Below are positions 34,557 through 47,124 of a DNA stretch of 64,000 bases, piece after piece; position 1 is the stretch's first letter; every line of letters begins with the position of its first letter. This DNA comes from Zygnema cylindricum. Taxonomy: Eukaryota; Streptophyta; Zygnematophyceae; Zygnematales; Zygnemataceae. The notes under the pieces were generated by a model, which saw nothing but the letters and a program-made list of their open reading frames with translations, searched no databases and had not been told where the DNA came from. Location of the stretch: contig JBBHKE010002481.1 in assembly GCA_037447655.1 (NCBI GenBank), positions 260,184 to 324,183 of the forward strand, read 5' to 3'. Position numbers and translations under genes: made by a program.

Positions 34557-35372
34557 CTGGTCACTCGCTTAAAGTGATCAAGTGTCGTTGACAAACAGCT
34601 ATTGGAGTCAATCATTGCTGGCAAAGCGATAAAAAACTATAGTGACGAATTTAGCAAACAACTGGACAGAGAATACTTCCAATAAAACAGGAGCTAAATT
34701 TCACACGAATGGAGGTAAATGTCTGTTTCAAGACATTTCCATTCCACCAAAAAATAGAATCCAGTAAAGGGATACTACACTGCAAGTTACACCTAAATGT
34801 CTTGCAATGGTGCTCTCTTAATAAAACTTGTTTAAATTTATTGCATTGCCTGTAATGCAATGTAATCTAATGTGTTCGTTTCATCAGTTTGGATTTTTGC
34901 CTTTCATTTTTTTTGTTCCCATGTTGCCAGATGGTTTACCATCGTGCTTTCTTAACAAAGTTTTCCAATTTTTACTCTAGCGGTGGGCAGTGTACCCATT
35001 GTCCTTGATGGCAAGGCTGAGTCTCCAAAAAAAAATAAAAAAAATGGTTTGCTTTAAGGAGTTCGAAGCACATCAACGCAAACTTGCCAGCTATTAATCC
35101 TTTGTTATTGAAACAATTAACTTTTTGATCAATTCACACAGCTAGAAAGGAAGCAATGAAGGCAATTTTAACACTAGATTTCCAAGCATGGCAATCCCCC
35201 ACAACAATGAAAAACCATAAACAAAAAACATGAGACTTAAAACACGATATAACCATGGATCAACTTTTTTTTGCCTGACTTTATTTTGCTCATAGCACCC
35301 ACATTAGCCTTACAATTTTCAAACGCCACATAGACTCTCGCAAAATACACGTTTTTTTCCCTCTTCTCGTAC

Positions 35373-36007
35373 TTATGATTGTCTCTCCCTCTCCTCTTCA
35401 TGTTCTTCTTCATACTCTACCTGCAAAAGATCATACAAACATAAGAAAAACCACAAGTAATGAGTAAAACAGTATATCAATAAACAGTATTACTAAACAG
35501 TACTACGTAAATAACTTTATTGCTTGCATGAGTTGACCCAGCAATCGTAAAACAGACTTTGAATCATAATAAACAAAAAAAAGGAACAAAAAACAAAAAA
35601 CAAAATCCAGAACTAAAAGGCGGACATCCCCGAAAAACAGAAAGAGCTCAGCAACATTCTTTAACAATCTTGGATGGCACGGCTTTTTCAAATTGGAAAC
35701 CTCTAGTTCCCCAAAAAGTGGATTAGTTCCTTAACGATAATTATCAGCAACACTAATTATCACCAACACCCTGTATTTTCAAGTTTTCTGTTTAGAAAGT
35801 TCCATCTCTGAGAAAAAAATGACAAATATTTTCGACAAAGATATTGAGATAACAAAACGGTTAGGACCCAACATACCTCGACTCGTGGTCGAGCTCTTTT
35901 AGGTTTCTTAGCTTGAATGATGTCTAATGGTTGCCTCTTGCCCTGTATTGGGTCTCTCCTCTTCCCATGTCGCTCTTCTTCTTCATCCTCTTCATCTTCT
36001 TCATCAT
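35373..36007 (-). CDS. MAK16: MAK16-like ribosome-biogenesis protein, last two exons
   Basis: MAK16 is a nucleolar assembly factor of the large ribosomal subunit. Exon 36007-35877 (131 nt; acceptor TTATCATTATAG|AT, donor GTCGAG|GTATGT) encodes an acidic run DDEEDEEDEEEERHGKRR, then KKPKRARPRVE; exon 35420-35373 (acceptor CTTTTGCAG|GTA) adds VEYEEEHEEERERQS and a TAA stop. The joined basic stretch followed by PRVEVEYEEE is the MAK16 C-terminal signature. The exon frames are phase 0 at the join. The N-terminal body of the protein was not located upstream (36.0-39 kb). The evidence is short, so the family call is moderate. Confidence 0.6.
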
Positions 36008-36020
36008 CTATAATGATAAA

Positions 36021-36122
36021 GCCAAAAGGAAAGAGAAAACGAAGGAGGACAACACAAGGTTAAAAAAAAGGCCAAAAAGGAAAGGGAAAACGAAGGAGGA
36101 CAACACAAGGTTAAAAAAAAGG
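36021..36122 (+). repeat. ~50-bp direct duplication
   Basis: GCCAAAAGGAAAGAGAAAAC-type unit through AACACAAGGTTAAAAAAAAG occurs twice in tandem, immediately upstream (minus-strand sense) of the MAK16 acceptor. Confidence 0.9.
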
Positions 36123-36294
36123 CAAATAGAATCGGCAAGAAGCGCCTCTCACCTACTCAAACTCTTCCTAAATGTCTTTCTCTTCTTAATTTACGCCTTT
36201 CTCATCTTTTTTTGAAACCTAAACAAAAATAACAGAATATACTTTCTGGGTACTTGGGAGGGAGGGAGGGAGGGAGATAGGGAGGTAGGGAGTA

Positions 36295-36511
36295 TACCAT
36301 GCCTCGTTATTACCGTCAATGACCATTTATCGGTGCCCTAAATACTCCTCGAACCTAAAATAGTACCAATGGAAATGACTTGTTTTTCTTAACACTAATT
36401 CCTCACATATTCAGAATCAGCCACGTCACTCCGAACTGATTAAGATCTTAGTAAGAACTAATATGAACCGCAGGCTAATAATTTTTAATCCTAATAATGC
36501 TTCACAGTGTA
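36295..36511. mobile_element. MITE, class F, decayed
   Basis: About 217 bp between TA dinucleotides; ends CCATGCCTCGTTATTACC and CTAATAATGCTTCACAGTG. A (GGGA)n stretch abuts its left end. Confidence 0.55.
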
Positions 36512-37109
36512 GTAAACCCGATTCCAGTATTAGTTACTAACCTAGTTTTTTTCTTTGGAAGGGAGAAAAAAATTTCTAGTAGAGGGCTAAAGAGCATTTC
36601 TTCTTGGAAACAGACAAGTTTTATTTTTCTTGAAAAGTGGTCGAAACATTTACTGCTTGAAAGGTGGAATACAACTCTAAAAAGCGGAAAGTTGAAAACA
36701 AGTATTTACCTCTCCAGTGGTAAATTAATATAGAAACTGATTTTCGTTCGGCGTGTAACATCCAGGAAACCAGGACACGACGAAAAAAATTTATCTTATT
36801 CAGAAAGGTTTATCTTGTATGCCATATTTACTCAGTATTTAGGAGTCCATTGTCAAAATACTGAATTTGCTTGAAAAACAGAAAGTCTACATACTCTCCA
36901 CATCCCTGAAATGCATCCCTGAATAGTAATAGAGAGTGTCGAAAGGTGTCAATAAAAAGTGCATGAGCTAAAACGATTAATAAATAAATCATATTCCACA
37001 GTTTTAAAGCTACAAGAAAGTTGAAGACACCACAACGTTTTCTGATTCAAGGAAACTCTCCCATGTGATAATACTTCACAAAAATACTATCTTGCAAAGT
37101 ACATTAAAA

Positions 37110-37258
37110 ATCTAAGGGAGGAGGGAGGGAGGGAAGGAAGGAGGGAGGGAGGGAAGGAGGGAGGGAGGGAGACAAGGAGGGAGGGAGGGAGACAAGGAGG
37201 TAGGGGAAAAAGGAGGGGGGGAGGGCAAGGAGGGAGAGTGAGAGAGGAGGGTGAGAGA
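37110..37258 (+). repeat. Purine tract (GGGAGGA)n
   Basis: GAGGGAGGGAGGGAAGG-type low-complexity purine run. From 37260 to 39326 I see only AT-rich noncoding sequence and part of the repeat noted at 38190. Confidence 0.95.
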
Positions 37259-38189
37259 AAAAATAAACAGCGCCAGGCGACAGATGTCTCAGGTGGGAAT
37301 CAGATGGGAGATGGGCGGCGTTGGACGTGACCTGCAGGAGGTAAGAAGTGGGGAAGTGGTTTCCTCAAAATTACAAAAATGATTTAAGTTTACATTTTTT
37401 ACGTTCTATTCTAGTTGATTTTGATTGGTTATTCGTCACTTATAAAAATTTAAGTACAGTACGGATCATTCATTCGGCATAGGACTTCATCTTTCTTCTA
37501 ACTCGGAATACTGCATTCCGAAAAGGGTTTGTGGAATAGAAGATGACTTACCACAGTTGTCCAATTTTGACGCACTTGACCGTATATTTTGTCCGTAGCT
37601 ACGCTCCAAAAAGTAAAATTTGCCTGTCGCTACGCTCCAAAAAGGTTGACAGCCGAGCGGTCGAGCTGTTTGGCGCCTCTGTTTTTTGTTTTTTTGCGAA
37701 ATGAATGGTACGAGAGCATTCGTTTCTTCATCTCATTCACCATCCGTTTCTAGTGTGAATCGTGCATATGTGTTTTCGAAGCAAGCGGTCATTTTATCCA
37801 GTGTGTAGGTAGTCTCCTCATTAGTCTCCTGAGGGAGTAGACTAGCTAGACACTGGACGTGTAAACTTTTTACACGTGGAAATATCACGTATGATACCTA
37901 CAAAATGTTTACACGTGGAAAGGTCACTTACAATCCACGATGGATGTCAGATAAGAGCCTTACATGTGGCATACGCTACGCGCCTTCAGAGAGGAATCAA
38001 ATCCAACGAAAACCACCAAAATATCTTTGTTGAATAATCTACCGTAACGCCTCCTGCACCATCAATTTACATCCGAAATTTGCGGCGCCTGCTTTCTTCA
38101 AATTTTTAATGACAAAACACGAACGACAAAACAACGAAAAAAAGGACAAAACACGAACGTACAGCGTGTACAGTCCCGGAATTTAAATT

Positions 38190-38420
38190 TGCGGCTGGTC
38201 GTATAGATACGAGTTCAAGATATTGTGCTTTTGGAATCTTTGACCGTGCTAATGTCTAAACACGCACCTACGTGGATCCAATCGAAATAAAGCACGTAGG
38301 CGTAGATCCGTTGCTAACACGACCCGATGAGGAAGTGAACAAAATATTACTGCCAGTAACGATTCTATACGATTACTGTCAGCCCTTGATGGAGAGGAGG
38401 CCTAATGGCGTACTTCCATT
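38190..38420 (+). repeat. Dispersed repeat pair with 40330-40530
   Basis: TATTGTGCTTTTGGAATCTT and CTACGTGGATCCAATCGAAA here correspond to TGTTGTGCTTTTAAAATATT and CTACGTGGTTCAATCGAAAT at 40380-40445. The 71-aa open frame 38272-38487 is not kept in the second copy. Confidence 0.55.
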
Positions 38421-39326
38421 TGGCGTTCCAGTAATTGCACGGATACATTTACTGAAGGACGTGCCCTCCTTTAAGTTGCGTCAGTAAACCACTTTTTATT
38501 TGCGTGGCTCACTCTGGTTGGTAACACGTAGGTTAATGTTCGATGCTTCAAATCTTGAAAGAATCTTCGATTGCAAAATCTAAACGCAATATCTGTACCA
38601 GGGGAGGTAATATCGGTACTAGCGAAGGTAGTTAATGATTCGTATCGAGGGCATTATTATGTACTACCCAAAATTTTAAAACGGAACGACAAAAAGGCGG
38701 CAGCAAACTTTGATGGTGAGAGCGTGACCTTATAATTTCGGCAGATTCGCATCCACCCTGGCGGAAGGCACATGGCCCATGCGACGTGTACACACATAAG
38801 CAAGCGCTCATTGAGGATTTTTTTACACGTGGCCCCCAGTCTATGCAAAGTGTCCTCCCTGTACACGGTCCCCACAAACTGTAGGGTTGGCGGCGTGGCG
38901 TCTCGGATAGAAAGTGTAATGGCATCCGACGGTCAGCTCTTACGCATACAAATCTTGGAGATTTTTCCGTAAAAATGTTTTCCTTAGAAAAAAAATACAA
39001 TTGTACGAACACGTACGAAGCAGTACGGCCTCAGTAGACAACCCCACTTTTTCGCTAATGGAAGGACACCCTAATTCTCAAAATTTGCACATGGTATGTA
39101 CATAACCAAAATCCTTCCAAAATCCAACCGAAAATCCCAAAGTTATTTCGTAACGCTCTTTCTCCGCGCTATTTTGTCAACCTTTTCATCACGCTTCGCC
39201 ATGTACTTTTTTTGTAAACGCTTTTTCATCACGCTTTCTTGGTAGGGAGAAGGCGTCTGCAAAAGTAAAGCAGTATCGAGTTTTGCCGGTATCCACGAAT
39301 TTTTGTCTACATATCCTGCACGCAAG

Positions 39327-39787
39327 TACACCGTGAATCGCATAGCGTGGCGAAATAATGGCAATAATGAAACAATTAGCGTACTTTACGGTAAATTGTG
39401 TGTTTTCAGGGTACCTGCATGATGCTAATTTATCATGTCTAATTTAAACTGCTTTGTAAAATTTTCAGCACATAAAGCCATAATCACACTAAACATGTAT
39501 TTGTACGAAACTGTTCAATTGTACGCCGCGCGTTTTGACATCCGCGCGGAAAATATTTACGCAATTAATATTATTATACCTGTACCTTTAAGCAAATGCG
39601 GAAATGGTACAGATCTGGCGGTCCATTACACCACACCATTTAAAAGGGCACTAAATTACGGTTATGAACCGCATTGAGCGGGTATCAAATAACGTTCAAA
39701 ACATTTGGCGTACTTTGTCTATTTGAAATTTGCCCCAAAGGGGTACCCCAATTAGCGTCATGTACGCTAATAGCGATTCGCGGTGTA
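39327..39787. mobile_element. MITE, class A copy 3
   Basis: 461 bp between TA dinucleotides, ends CACCGTGAATCG and CGCTAATAGCGATTCGCGGTG. Collinear with 49328-49820 (same orientation). Frames open in the other copies are broken here by small indels. Confidence 0.85.
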
Positions 39788-39885
39788 CATGGTACGCAAA
39801 TTGAAGATTTTAAGTTTAAATTTGTCGGTTTGAAAAAATTTGACGATTTTTTCTAACCAATCTTTATTTATGTGGAACAACGAGA

Positions 39886-40090
39886 ATCGCTCACATGTAA
39901 TGTTTTTTAAGCCGCTTAAAACATCTTTTCTTTGTGCACACTTATCGCATTGAAAATCTGACGGTGACGTATGAAAAAAAAGGTCCTCACCTTTCGATTG
40001 GGGGTCTCCATTTATAAATTTGAAACGTGTGTATGGAGAAAATCTATTTTAGGGGCTAAAAATAAAACAATATAAGACATTCGCGGTGTA
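39886..40090. mobile_element. MITE, class D copy 3
   Basis: The right end TTCGCGGTGTA is clear; the left end is decayed to AGAATCGCTCAC. TCTTTTCTTTGTGCACACTT and TGTATGGAGAAAATC match the arms of 7144-7364. Confidence 0.65.
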
Positions 40091-41799
40091 CCCCTCAACT
40101 TACAACAATTGGTTTACAGGCAGTACGAACATCTCAAAAAAAATATAACGACCCGCAATGTTTTTGTACCATACTGAATTTCTAAATGGAACTTCACCGT
40201 TACGGTGGGACTCCATCACGCAAACGATGAGGTTATTTAATGGTAAATGTTCCTTTCGTACTAAGATTTTTTCATTATATAAAACATGTTTACTCGAGAT
40301 TTGGGAAGATTCTCCAAACTTTTGAACGACAATTACAAATCTTAAATTTTGCCCGTTCGTAATGGTACGCAGTTCAGATGTTGTGCTTTTAAAATATTTT
40401 AATATTCTTGGTGTGAACGGGATCCTACGTGGTTCAATCGAAATTAAACACCTAAGCAATAGGTGCCTGGATAGGTGATAAAAATATGATTGGCAGTAAA
40501 CGTGTCGGTACGATTACTGGAAACGCTTAATAGATGACGGCCCTTAGAGTATCGACAATGTAGTTAAAGCTTTGGGTGGTTGAACAGGAAATGAGACGCT
40601 ACAATATTTATACATACCAGAATGTCGCGTTGAACCTTTCTATTTTTTAACTACACTATGATTCGACCATGATACTCTAAGGTTTCGCGTGAAATTATTA
40701 GCGGTTCGATTATATTTGGGTCTTCATCCGCGAAACACCTTTCTTTCGTGCTTTGGGTGAGTAGTCCATTACAAAATGTAGGTGGGTTTATCCATGATAG
40801 AGCTCGTCTGACAATGATCTACACCGTGATTTGCTAGATTAAAAATAATTTGTGTAAAAAACAGATTAGTGTTGCTAACTTAATTTAGGTCCAAGGTCTT
40901 TCACCTTGAAAAAACTAACTCTAATTTATACACGTAACGCTAATTTGGATAAACATTCCCATATTGTAGCCGCGATAGTCCGTATTCACATGTTTGACAA
41001 CATGGAGATTTTCCATCGTCTTTGTGAATAAGAATCAAATTTGAATGGGCTTTTAGGTGGCGATGAACTCAATTTCATTTGTCGACGCGTTAATTGTAAC
41101 AGGATTTCCTACCTCTCAAAAAATCTCATTACTGCATTCATTCTCAACCATATTTTCCATCAATTGGAAAATACACATTCATATTGAAAGCACTTACATA
41201 AAGGATAAACTTTTATTAAGGAGAAGTTTTTTGTCTGCATAACATTTAGCTTGGACTCTTGCCCTCTTGGCTCAACCCTTCTTTTCAAGTCGCTATCCAC
41301 TACCCTCCACTCTTAGGTAATTCCCACTCTTAACTAAAACACTAAATAGTTAGTTAGAGGTTTCAATGCAATAATGTCATTACTCCATTTTGGTATTATT
41401 TGCTCATGACTAAGTTTAGTCATGAATTTCCACCAACTTTTCCAAAGGAAAAGATGTTTCCTTTCTTTTCGAATTCGCCATTTTTCAATCATTGCTCTGT
41501 ACCAGCCAAGCCAGAGTAAAGTTAACTCTTCGTTGAACAATTTTTCACCAGGGCCAATCATTGATCAACTACGACTCAAGTTGACCAATGCAAAAGCGTG
41601 CGAAAATCTCTAACTAACTACATAGCATCTTCTAACCAATGAAACGCTAATTTTCACTATGTAATGCCCGCAAATTGAAACGCGAATTCACACAAACACG
41701 CTTCACATATTTCACACGCGAAACTACCTACGAAATTACATAAAGTGACGATGACGTTTCATACTAAAAATTGTCTGAAACCATGGTTGTTCAAAACAC

Positions 41800-43550
41800 A
41801 TTTTACGCACGATTCATATGCGTGAATTATACATAACGAACACATTAAATGAATTGAAAAAATCGTTAAAATCGTTAAAATCGTTAACCAATTTTCATCC
41901 GTAATATTTCGTGCATGTAAAAAAAATGAATTTTACATATACCGCAATTTGTAAGTTTTCCGTTAAATGAGCGCTAAACAATTTTAAATATTTAAACATG
42001 TTTCACACTCCATGAGTGTATCGCAATTTCCTCATCGACTGGTAGCAAACAATTGTAAAATTGTCGGTCAACGCAAAAAATTTATCTAAGTCCGACTGTC
42101 TAAAACTATGTGACAGGCAGCCATGGCCGCCTTCTCTCTCTATCTCTCAAACAGCATATGAATGCCTTGTCTCTCTATCTCTCAGCATACAACTGTAAAA
42201 AAATAAATTACAGACCATGTACAAATGACATTTTTCACATTCAGCATTGCACGACAAAAAAAAAAAAAAAAAAAAAAAGATAAAATCACATTAAAAGAAA
42301 AGGTACATCTCTTTCATCTATCTCTACTCTAAATTTTCTTCCCCTACATTGATGTCCATGATGTCTTCATCCGAATTCTTTTCCCTTACCTCCCTTTCCT
42401 GTTTTTCCCATGATTTTATGTCTCTTCATAGCCCGACATCTTTAGCCACATCAATTAAAAAAAAAAATACATATATCTCTCTCATTTGTCTTTACATGAA
42501 TAGTTTCCACATAACTTGCCAAATTTTTCTTCACATTCACCTAAGTTTGTAATAGGAGACGATTTTCATTGCATTACGGATTGGTAACTTGTAAGTTTCA
42601 CTTATTTCACCAATCTTCTTCACAGTTGTTTTGAAATATGCGTCCTCTAAAAGTCTGAACGGTAATCCGTTGGCGAAGGAAGCCGTGGCACAGGCTAGAT
42701 CTACCTCTTTCTTATTATGCTTGTTAAATGTACTTTTTATTCTAGTCTGCACACCTCTTACTTTGGTAATTGCAATCGGTGGATAACTGTTGGTGATTTC
42801 ATCCAAGTCGCACAGTAGACGTTTTTCAGAGGAATTTGCATATTTTTGGTTTTCTGAAGTACTAAACTCCTCTTTCACCTTGGCTACAGACATTCTTCAA
42901 GCTCTAATCCCTCCATTCTTGACATTTCCAAAGAGATGATTTCTGATTCTGGTTGCTTGGTCGTTGTACTCGAAGTTGCAATAAATACAGACGCATAATC
43001 AGTTGGCCACAAAAATTCCACCGTCTACAACTTTCACGTGCTCCCACTCCTCTCCTCGATTTTTGGGCATAGTTACTTATGTCGAAGTCAGAAAAGCAAG
43101 GAAAGTAAAAATCTTGGAAGCGAGGAGGGTAAGATAAAGGGAGGCGGCTTCCTTGCGGTTTCGTTTTCAACATACCATGGCTGCTTCTTTTAAAAAAAAG
43201 TTGAAGAAGACGTTCGTACAGTTTTCAAACTTACCGCGCACACATAGTGTGACATTTCAACATCTCTTTTTAAAATGTCTATACATTTTTCGATAAAATT
43301 AGGTACATGTTCCGTGAAAATTTTGTTCAGTTTACTGGACAGAAAGTAGTAATGATTGCGACATATGTTATTGTCAAATTTCGTACATTTTCGTAAAAAA
43401 AAGGTACATTTTACGAGAAATACTGTATTTTTTTTGTAAATTGTCAGTTCAATTTACAGACCGAAAATACATCGCGTTTTTTTGCAATTTTTTTGACAGT
43501 CACGAATTATATTTAGAAATCGGAAAAATTGAAAAAATTGCTCTCTTTGA
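41800..43550 (+). repeat. Dispersed repeat R, copy 2, interrupted
   Basis: Left part 41800-42180 and right part 43190-43540 match 29280-30030 in order. The roughly 1 kb between them contains a poly(A)-like run at 42252-42277 and the BED/hAT relic, so it is probably an insertion. Its exact ends and target duplication were not resolved. Confidence 0.6.
42537..43070 (-). pseudogene. BED-finger/hAT-like transposase fragment
   Basis: From the ATG at 43070 the frame reads a BED-type zinc finger: EEWEHVKVVDGGIFVAN, a CxxC pair, then a spaced H in TRIRNHLFGNVKNGG. It continues into ATASFANGLPFRLLEDAYFK, resembling the N-terminal side of the plant hAT-associated domain. Two in-frame TGA stops (near 42999-43001, where the family has Trp, and just before the ATG at 42893) break it, and it ends at 42537 well short of a transposase. 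Non-functional relic or captured fragment. Confidence 0.7.
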
Positions 43551-43559
43551 ACAACATCA

Positions 43560-45005
43560 GTCGAAACAAACCATTGTGCGTGCCAAACGACTAAATGATT
43601 CATTAGCACTTTATTAAACGTATCCCTAAAATTCCGCTACTAATTTGACCCTCAATTCGCTACAACTAACACGCATATGTTATTTTGACCTCGCGTTGTC
43701 GCCTAAACACCCTAATCGCTATAACTTTTAAAATTCAACTCCAATTCGTGCAATTTTTTTACGGACGTCTACTAAATTTATAACTCTATATTCCAAACTC
43801 TTAATTACCCATTTATGAACAAGTTCAAGCCCTTATTAGTGTTACATTTATCTAACACTTACTTTGAAAGTCTATTAACGATGAGTCGTTTTTGTACGGA
43901 TAAACACATTTTGTCCCCTACACTATGTAAAAACAAGAGAAACTAGAGTAATCAATGTTAATTACATAAAACCTAAGTTAACGTAAAAAAAATATAAATT
44001 GTTAATCATTAATTGTGTTTTAGGTTTGGGGGTCAAAATTTGGGGTTGCTCAGATAGCTTTGTTAACGTTTATGACGATTCGCGTTGTACCACCGAAATC
44101 TTCATATGTCAAAAAGACCATTTACCTTTCAACTAGGTGGACGCGAATCATAGAGGCACCAAACGCATAAAATGCATACTTGAAATGTAAAAAAAATGAA
44201 ATTGTGCTTCGAACAAATGCACTGTTGATAAAATGCATTGACCGACTTTGACTTTATAATGTAATAAAAAATAGAAAAAAAAATTATAAAAAATACTATA
44301 ATAGTACTACAAAGTCAAAAAGAAATGAAACATATTGAGACGTCACTTCAAATATTTTTCTATCTCTTTACACCTGGAATTGATATTGTAATTCGACGCC
44401 CCTCGAACCTTAACAACTCTAATTTTTTTCTTGCTAATATAGATATTGTTTAATTAGCGTTAATTACTCTATTTTTAATTGCTTTAAAACACTGTAATCT
44501 GCGAAATTTACGAGTTGTTACTAAAATTGCTCATTTTTTTTATAGATGTACGGAGTAAGTGTCAAATAGAGGTGTTGACACGAGAAATTGAGAGCGTCTC
44601 CGCGTAAATGCGCACTTAGATTTGATTCTCAATCAGAAAGAAAAGGGAAAATCGCGAGAACTTGTGCTCACATGTTCAGGGGTCGATATCGCGGCTACAA
44701 TATAGGGATGTGATCCAAATTAGTGTTAGGTGTATAAATTAACGTCATTTTTTTTTCGGCGTCAGGTCTTTGTATCCAAAATAGAGTTAATAACACTAAT
44801 TGTTTATTAACATTAATTATTTCTTGACTTTATTAATGATCCACAGTTTACTCCATTTTCGTTTATTTTTGTACATTTTGGTATGTCATCCGTACATTGC
44901 ATGGACATTTTATCCGTACACGAAAAGAATGCGATTTATTTTAAAAGTTCAAAAACTAGAAAAAATAATGCATTTTCGTAGAAAAATCAAAATCTTTACG
45001 ACTGG
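43560..45005. other. AT-rich noncoding with degenerate MITE ends
   Basis: Single decayed termini of the TACACCG family are seen near 44079-44091 (ACGATTCGCGTTGTA) and 44826-44838 (ATGATCCACAGTTTA). No gene. Confidence 0.5.
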
Positions 45006-45514
45006 TACACCGCTAATCGTAATTAGAGTTATGTACGTTAATTCCGTCACCCCAAAATTTGACTCTATCACTATAGATATAGTATATTATTCTAAATTTT
45101 TCTTTACATTATTTAAGGTACTTTTTGAATGAGAGTTAATTACTCTAATACAATGCCATTTTAAATAGTGTGGCGTATAGTCAGTGTTTGACTGTTCAAA
45201 ATTGTACTTTATTGAATAAAAAAGCACAAATAATGTTTTAATATAGGCCGTTATCATGTAAATGCGTTTTAAGAACCCGCGTAATGCAAACGTCATAATG
45301 ACGTGAAAATGTACGTTTTGTTAGATTCTGTACGGATACCTCCTAATTTACAGTAGACAAATTCAGCGCAAAAAATTGTAGTTATTGAAAAAATTAGAGT
45401 AAACTTCCTCTGTGAAAAAGTTCTATCACATAAATTAGCGTTCATTACTCTAATTGTTTTTTTTTGTTTTTTTACTCTAATTTTTTCATTACTCTAATTA
45501 CGATTCGCGGTTTA
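45006..45514. mobile_element. MITE, class B copy 2
   Basis: 509 bp, ends CACCGCTAATCGTAATTAG and CTAATTACGATTCGCGGTT, TA both sides. Collinear with 33940-34556. Confidence 0.85.
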
Positions 45515-45549
45515 GTTGTTAGAAATATTAGATTTGAAGTACAATTTTG

Positions 45550-45725
45550 TACTCCATATCGGCACCCCCAAAATTTTGACATTGATACTTTAAATAGAAT
45601 AAATAAGACTATTTAAGGACGTGGACCATAATCTGCCACGTCTCCTACCACTTAATTAGAATGAATGACACTAATTAATACTTGACACTAATAATTTTTA
45701 TAGTCTAATAACGATTCACGGTGTA
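45550..45725. mobile_element. MITE, class E copy 2
   Basis: The right end CGATTCACGGTGTA is intact, the left end decayed. AAGGACGTGGACCATAATCT matches class E copy 1 at 47587-47789 exactly over 20 bp. Confidence 0.7.
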
Positions 45726-45730
45726 CCTCT

Positions 45731-45922
45731 ATGACGCGAATCCACCAAAATCTAATAGCAAATTTTTCCTTCAAGGTATCACATGACGCTCCTTTTGTCT
45801 TCCGTTCAACTTCTTGGTCTTCCGGGCATCGAGTGTTCGTTTCGGAGAGACAAGCATTAAACCGACAAGTACAGTCCTGTAGTTTGCGAATAGAAAGTGG
45901 TTCCAGTGGTACAATGACCTAA
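45731..45922 (-). other. Unassigned GC-richer open stretch, possible exon
   Basis: On the minus strand, after ATGTGTATTAG|GTC, a frame of about 60 codons runs to the class E MITE (VIVPLEPLSIRKLQDCTCRF, then Cys-containing and charged sequence). It could be a further exon of the MULE-like relic upstream or a captured gene piece. I do not recognise it. Confidence 0.25.
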
Positions 45923-46238
45923 TACACATACTTCTGGGAGAGAGTCTTTTTGCAATAACTTAACTGATTGTTGTAATGCCCAGGTGTAGTCTTTGTGAAA
46001 TAACTTAACTAATTGTCGTAATGCTCACGTGTAATCCTCTAATTTTTCTGAACTCAAAAAAACAAAACAAATACTAAAGTTTTGTTGTTGGGAGACAACC
46101 TAACTACATGTAACAATGGCATCTTATAACTATTTGTTTTATATGTACAATCTAACAATATACATGAATAGTTTTTCCTTAGCATATTAACTGATGTCTT
46201 AGGCACTATAAAAAGACGAGATATACAATGTTCATCAT

Positions 46239-46827
46239 CTAATTCATACTTTTTTTTTCGAATATCTTTGAAGTTTCCAATTCAGTAATCAAAACTATAA
46301 TAGATGATTTATAGTTCAATTCCAGTTTTTGTATTTTTAGTCGTAAGTTGTAAACATCTTTAGCTGTTGCGTAACATGGTTTTTCTCTCAACTATAACGA
46401 GCTCACAACATGTCTAGGTATTGCTTTTTTTTGAAAAAAATGTTTAACTTTTTCTATCTCATCGTCATCCATGCGTCTACACATAGGGTGCGCCATGATG
46501 TGCGGAGATTTTTTATGATAATGAAGTGGTGTTTTTGTGTGTAGTTCCCATTTACCATCCCTTTCATAACCGTATATAAGAAATGGACATGATATTTTTT
46601 TGGCTGCTACTTATTAATTGTTGTTGAAAAAAATAAGTGTTTGACCCTAGTCCTATTTTTCTCCCTTTAGCAACTGTATTAGTACCCCCTCTATCACATT
46701 GGAGAACAACCAGTTTTTTTTTTGAAGAAGCTATTGATATACCACAACCTTGTCCCATTGCAAATTTACGCGCTGAATATAGAAGCTCATCCCTTAAATC
46801 GAATTTCCCATCCGGTATAGGCAACAT
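46239..46827 (-). pseudogene. FAR1/MULE-like transposase N-terminal relic
   Basis: After acceptor TTTCCTTTAG|AAG the frame from 46827 reads FDLRDELLYSARKFAMGQGC and KKLVVLQCDRGG, the FAR1/Mutator DNA-binding start. After frame changes the matching order continues: ISCPFLIYGYERDGKWELHT, HPMCRRMDDDEIEKVKHFF and, in another frame, ATAKDVYNLRLKIQK. At least two frameshifts and a stop after QYLDML make it inactive; no DDE core follows before 45.9 kb. Confidence 0.75.
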
Positions 46828-47124
46828 CTTCTAAAGGAAAGAGAAAAAAATAATAACAAATACGAAGTAGAAGACACATAGAGTTTTTTACTTTAAACCT
46901 AACCAATCTGTAAATATATCTATACCCCGACCCCTAATTGTAGAATTGCAAGGAGAATCCTTTGAAAATTTTCCCTTGCTGGTCGAAACTTTGGTCACTT
47001 GCGCCTAATATCTTACCATCTATGTAGAACTCGTTGTTTGAAATTTGCGCTGATGAGATTCAATGTGAAGTACGTTTTCAATGTATGAATGTTGATTCGT
47101 AAATAATGTGGCTTCAGTTGGTCG

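Noticed and set aside
38272-38487. 71-aa frame
   Set aside because: It lies in a dispersed repeat whose second copy (40330-40530) does not keep the frame.
40100-40459. 119-aa minus frame
   Set aside because: It overlaps repeat sequence shared with 38190-38420 and shows no motif or splice evidence.
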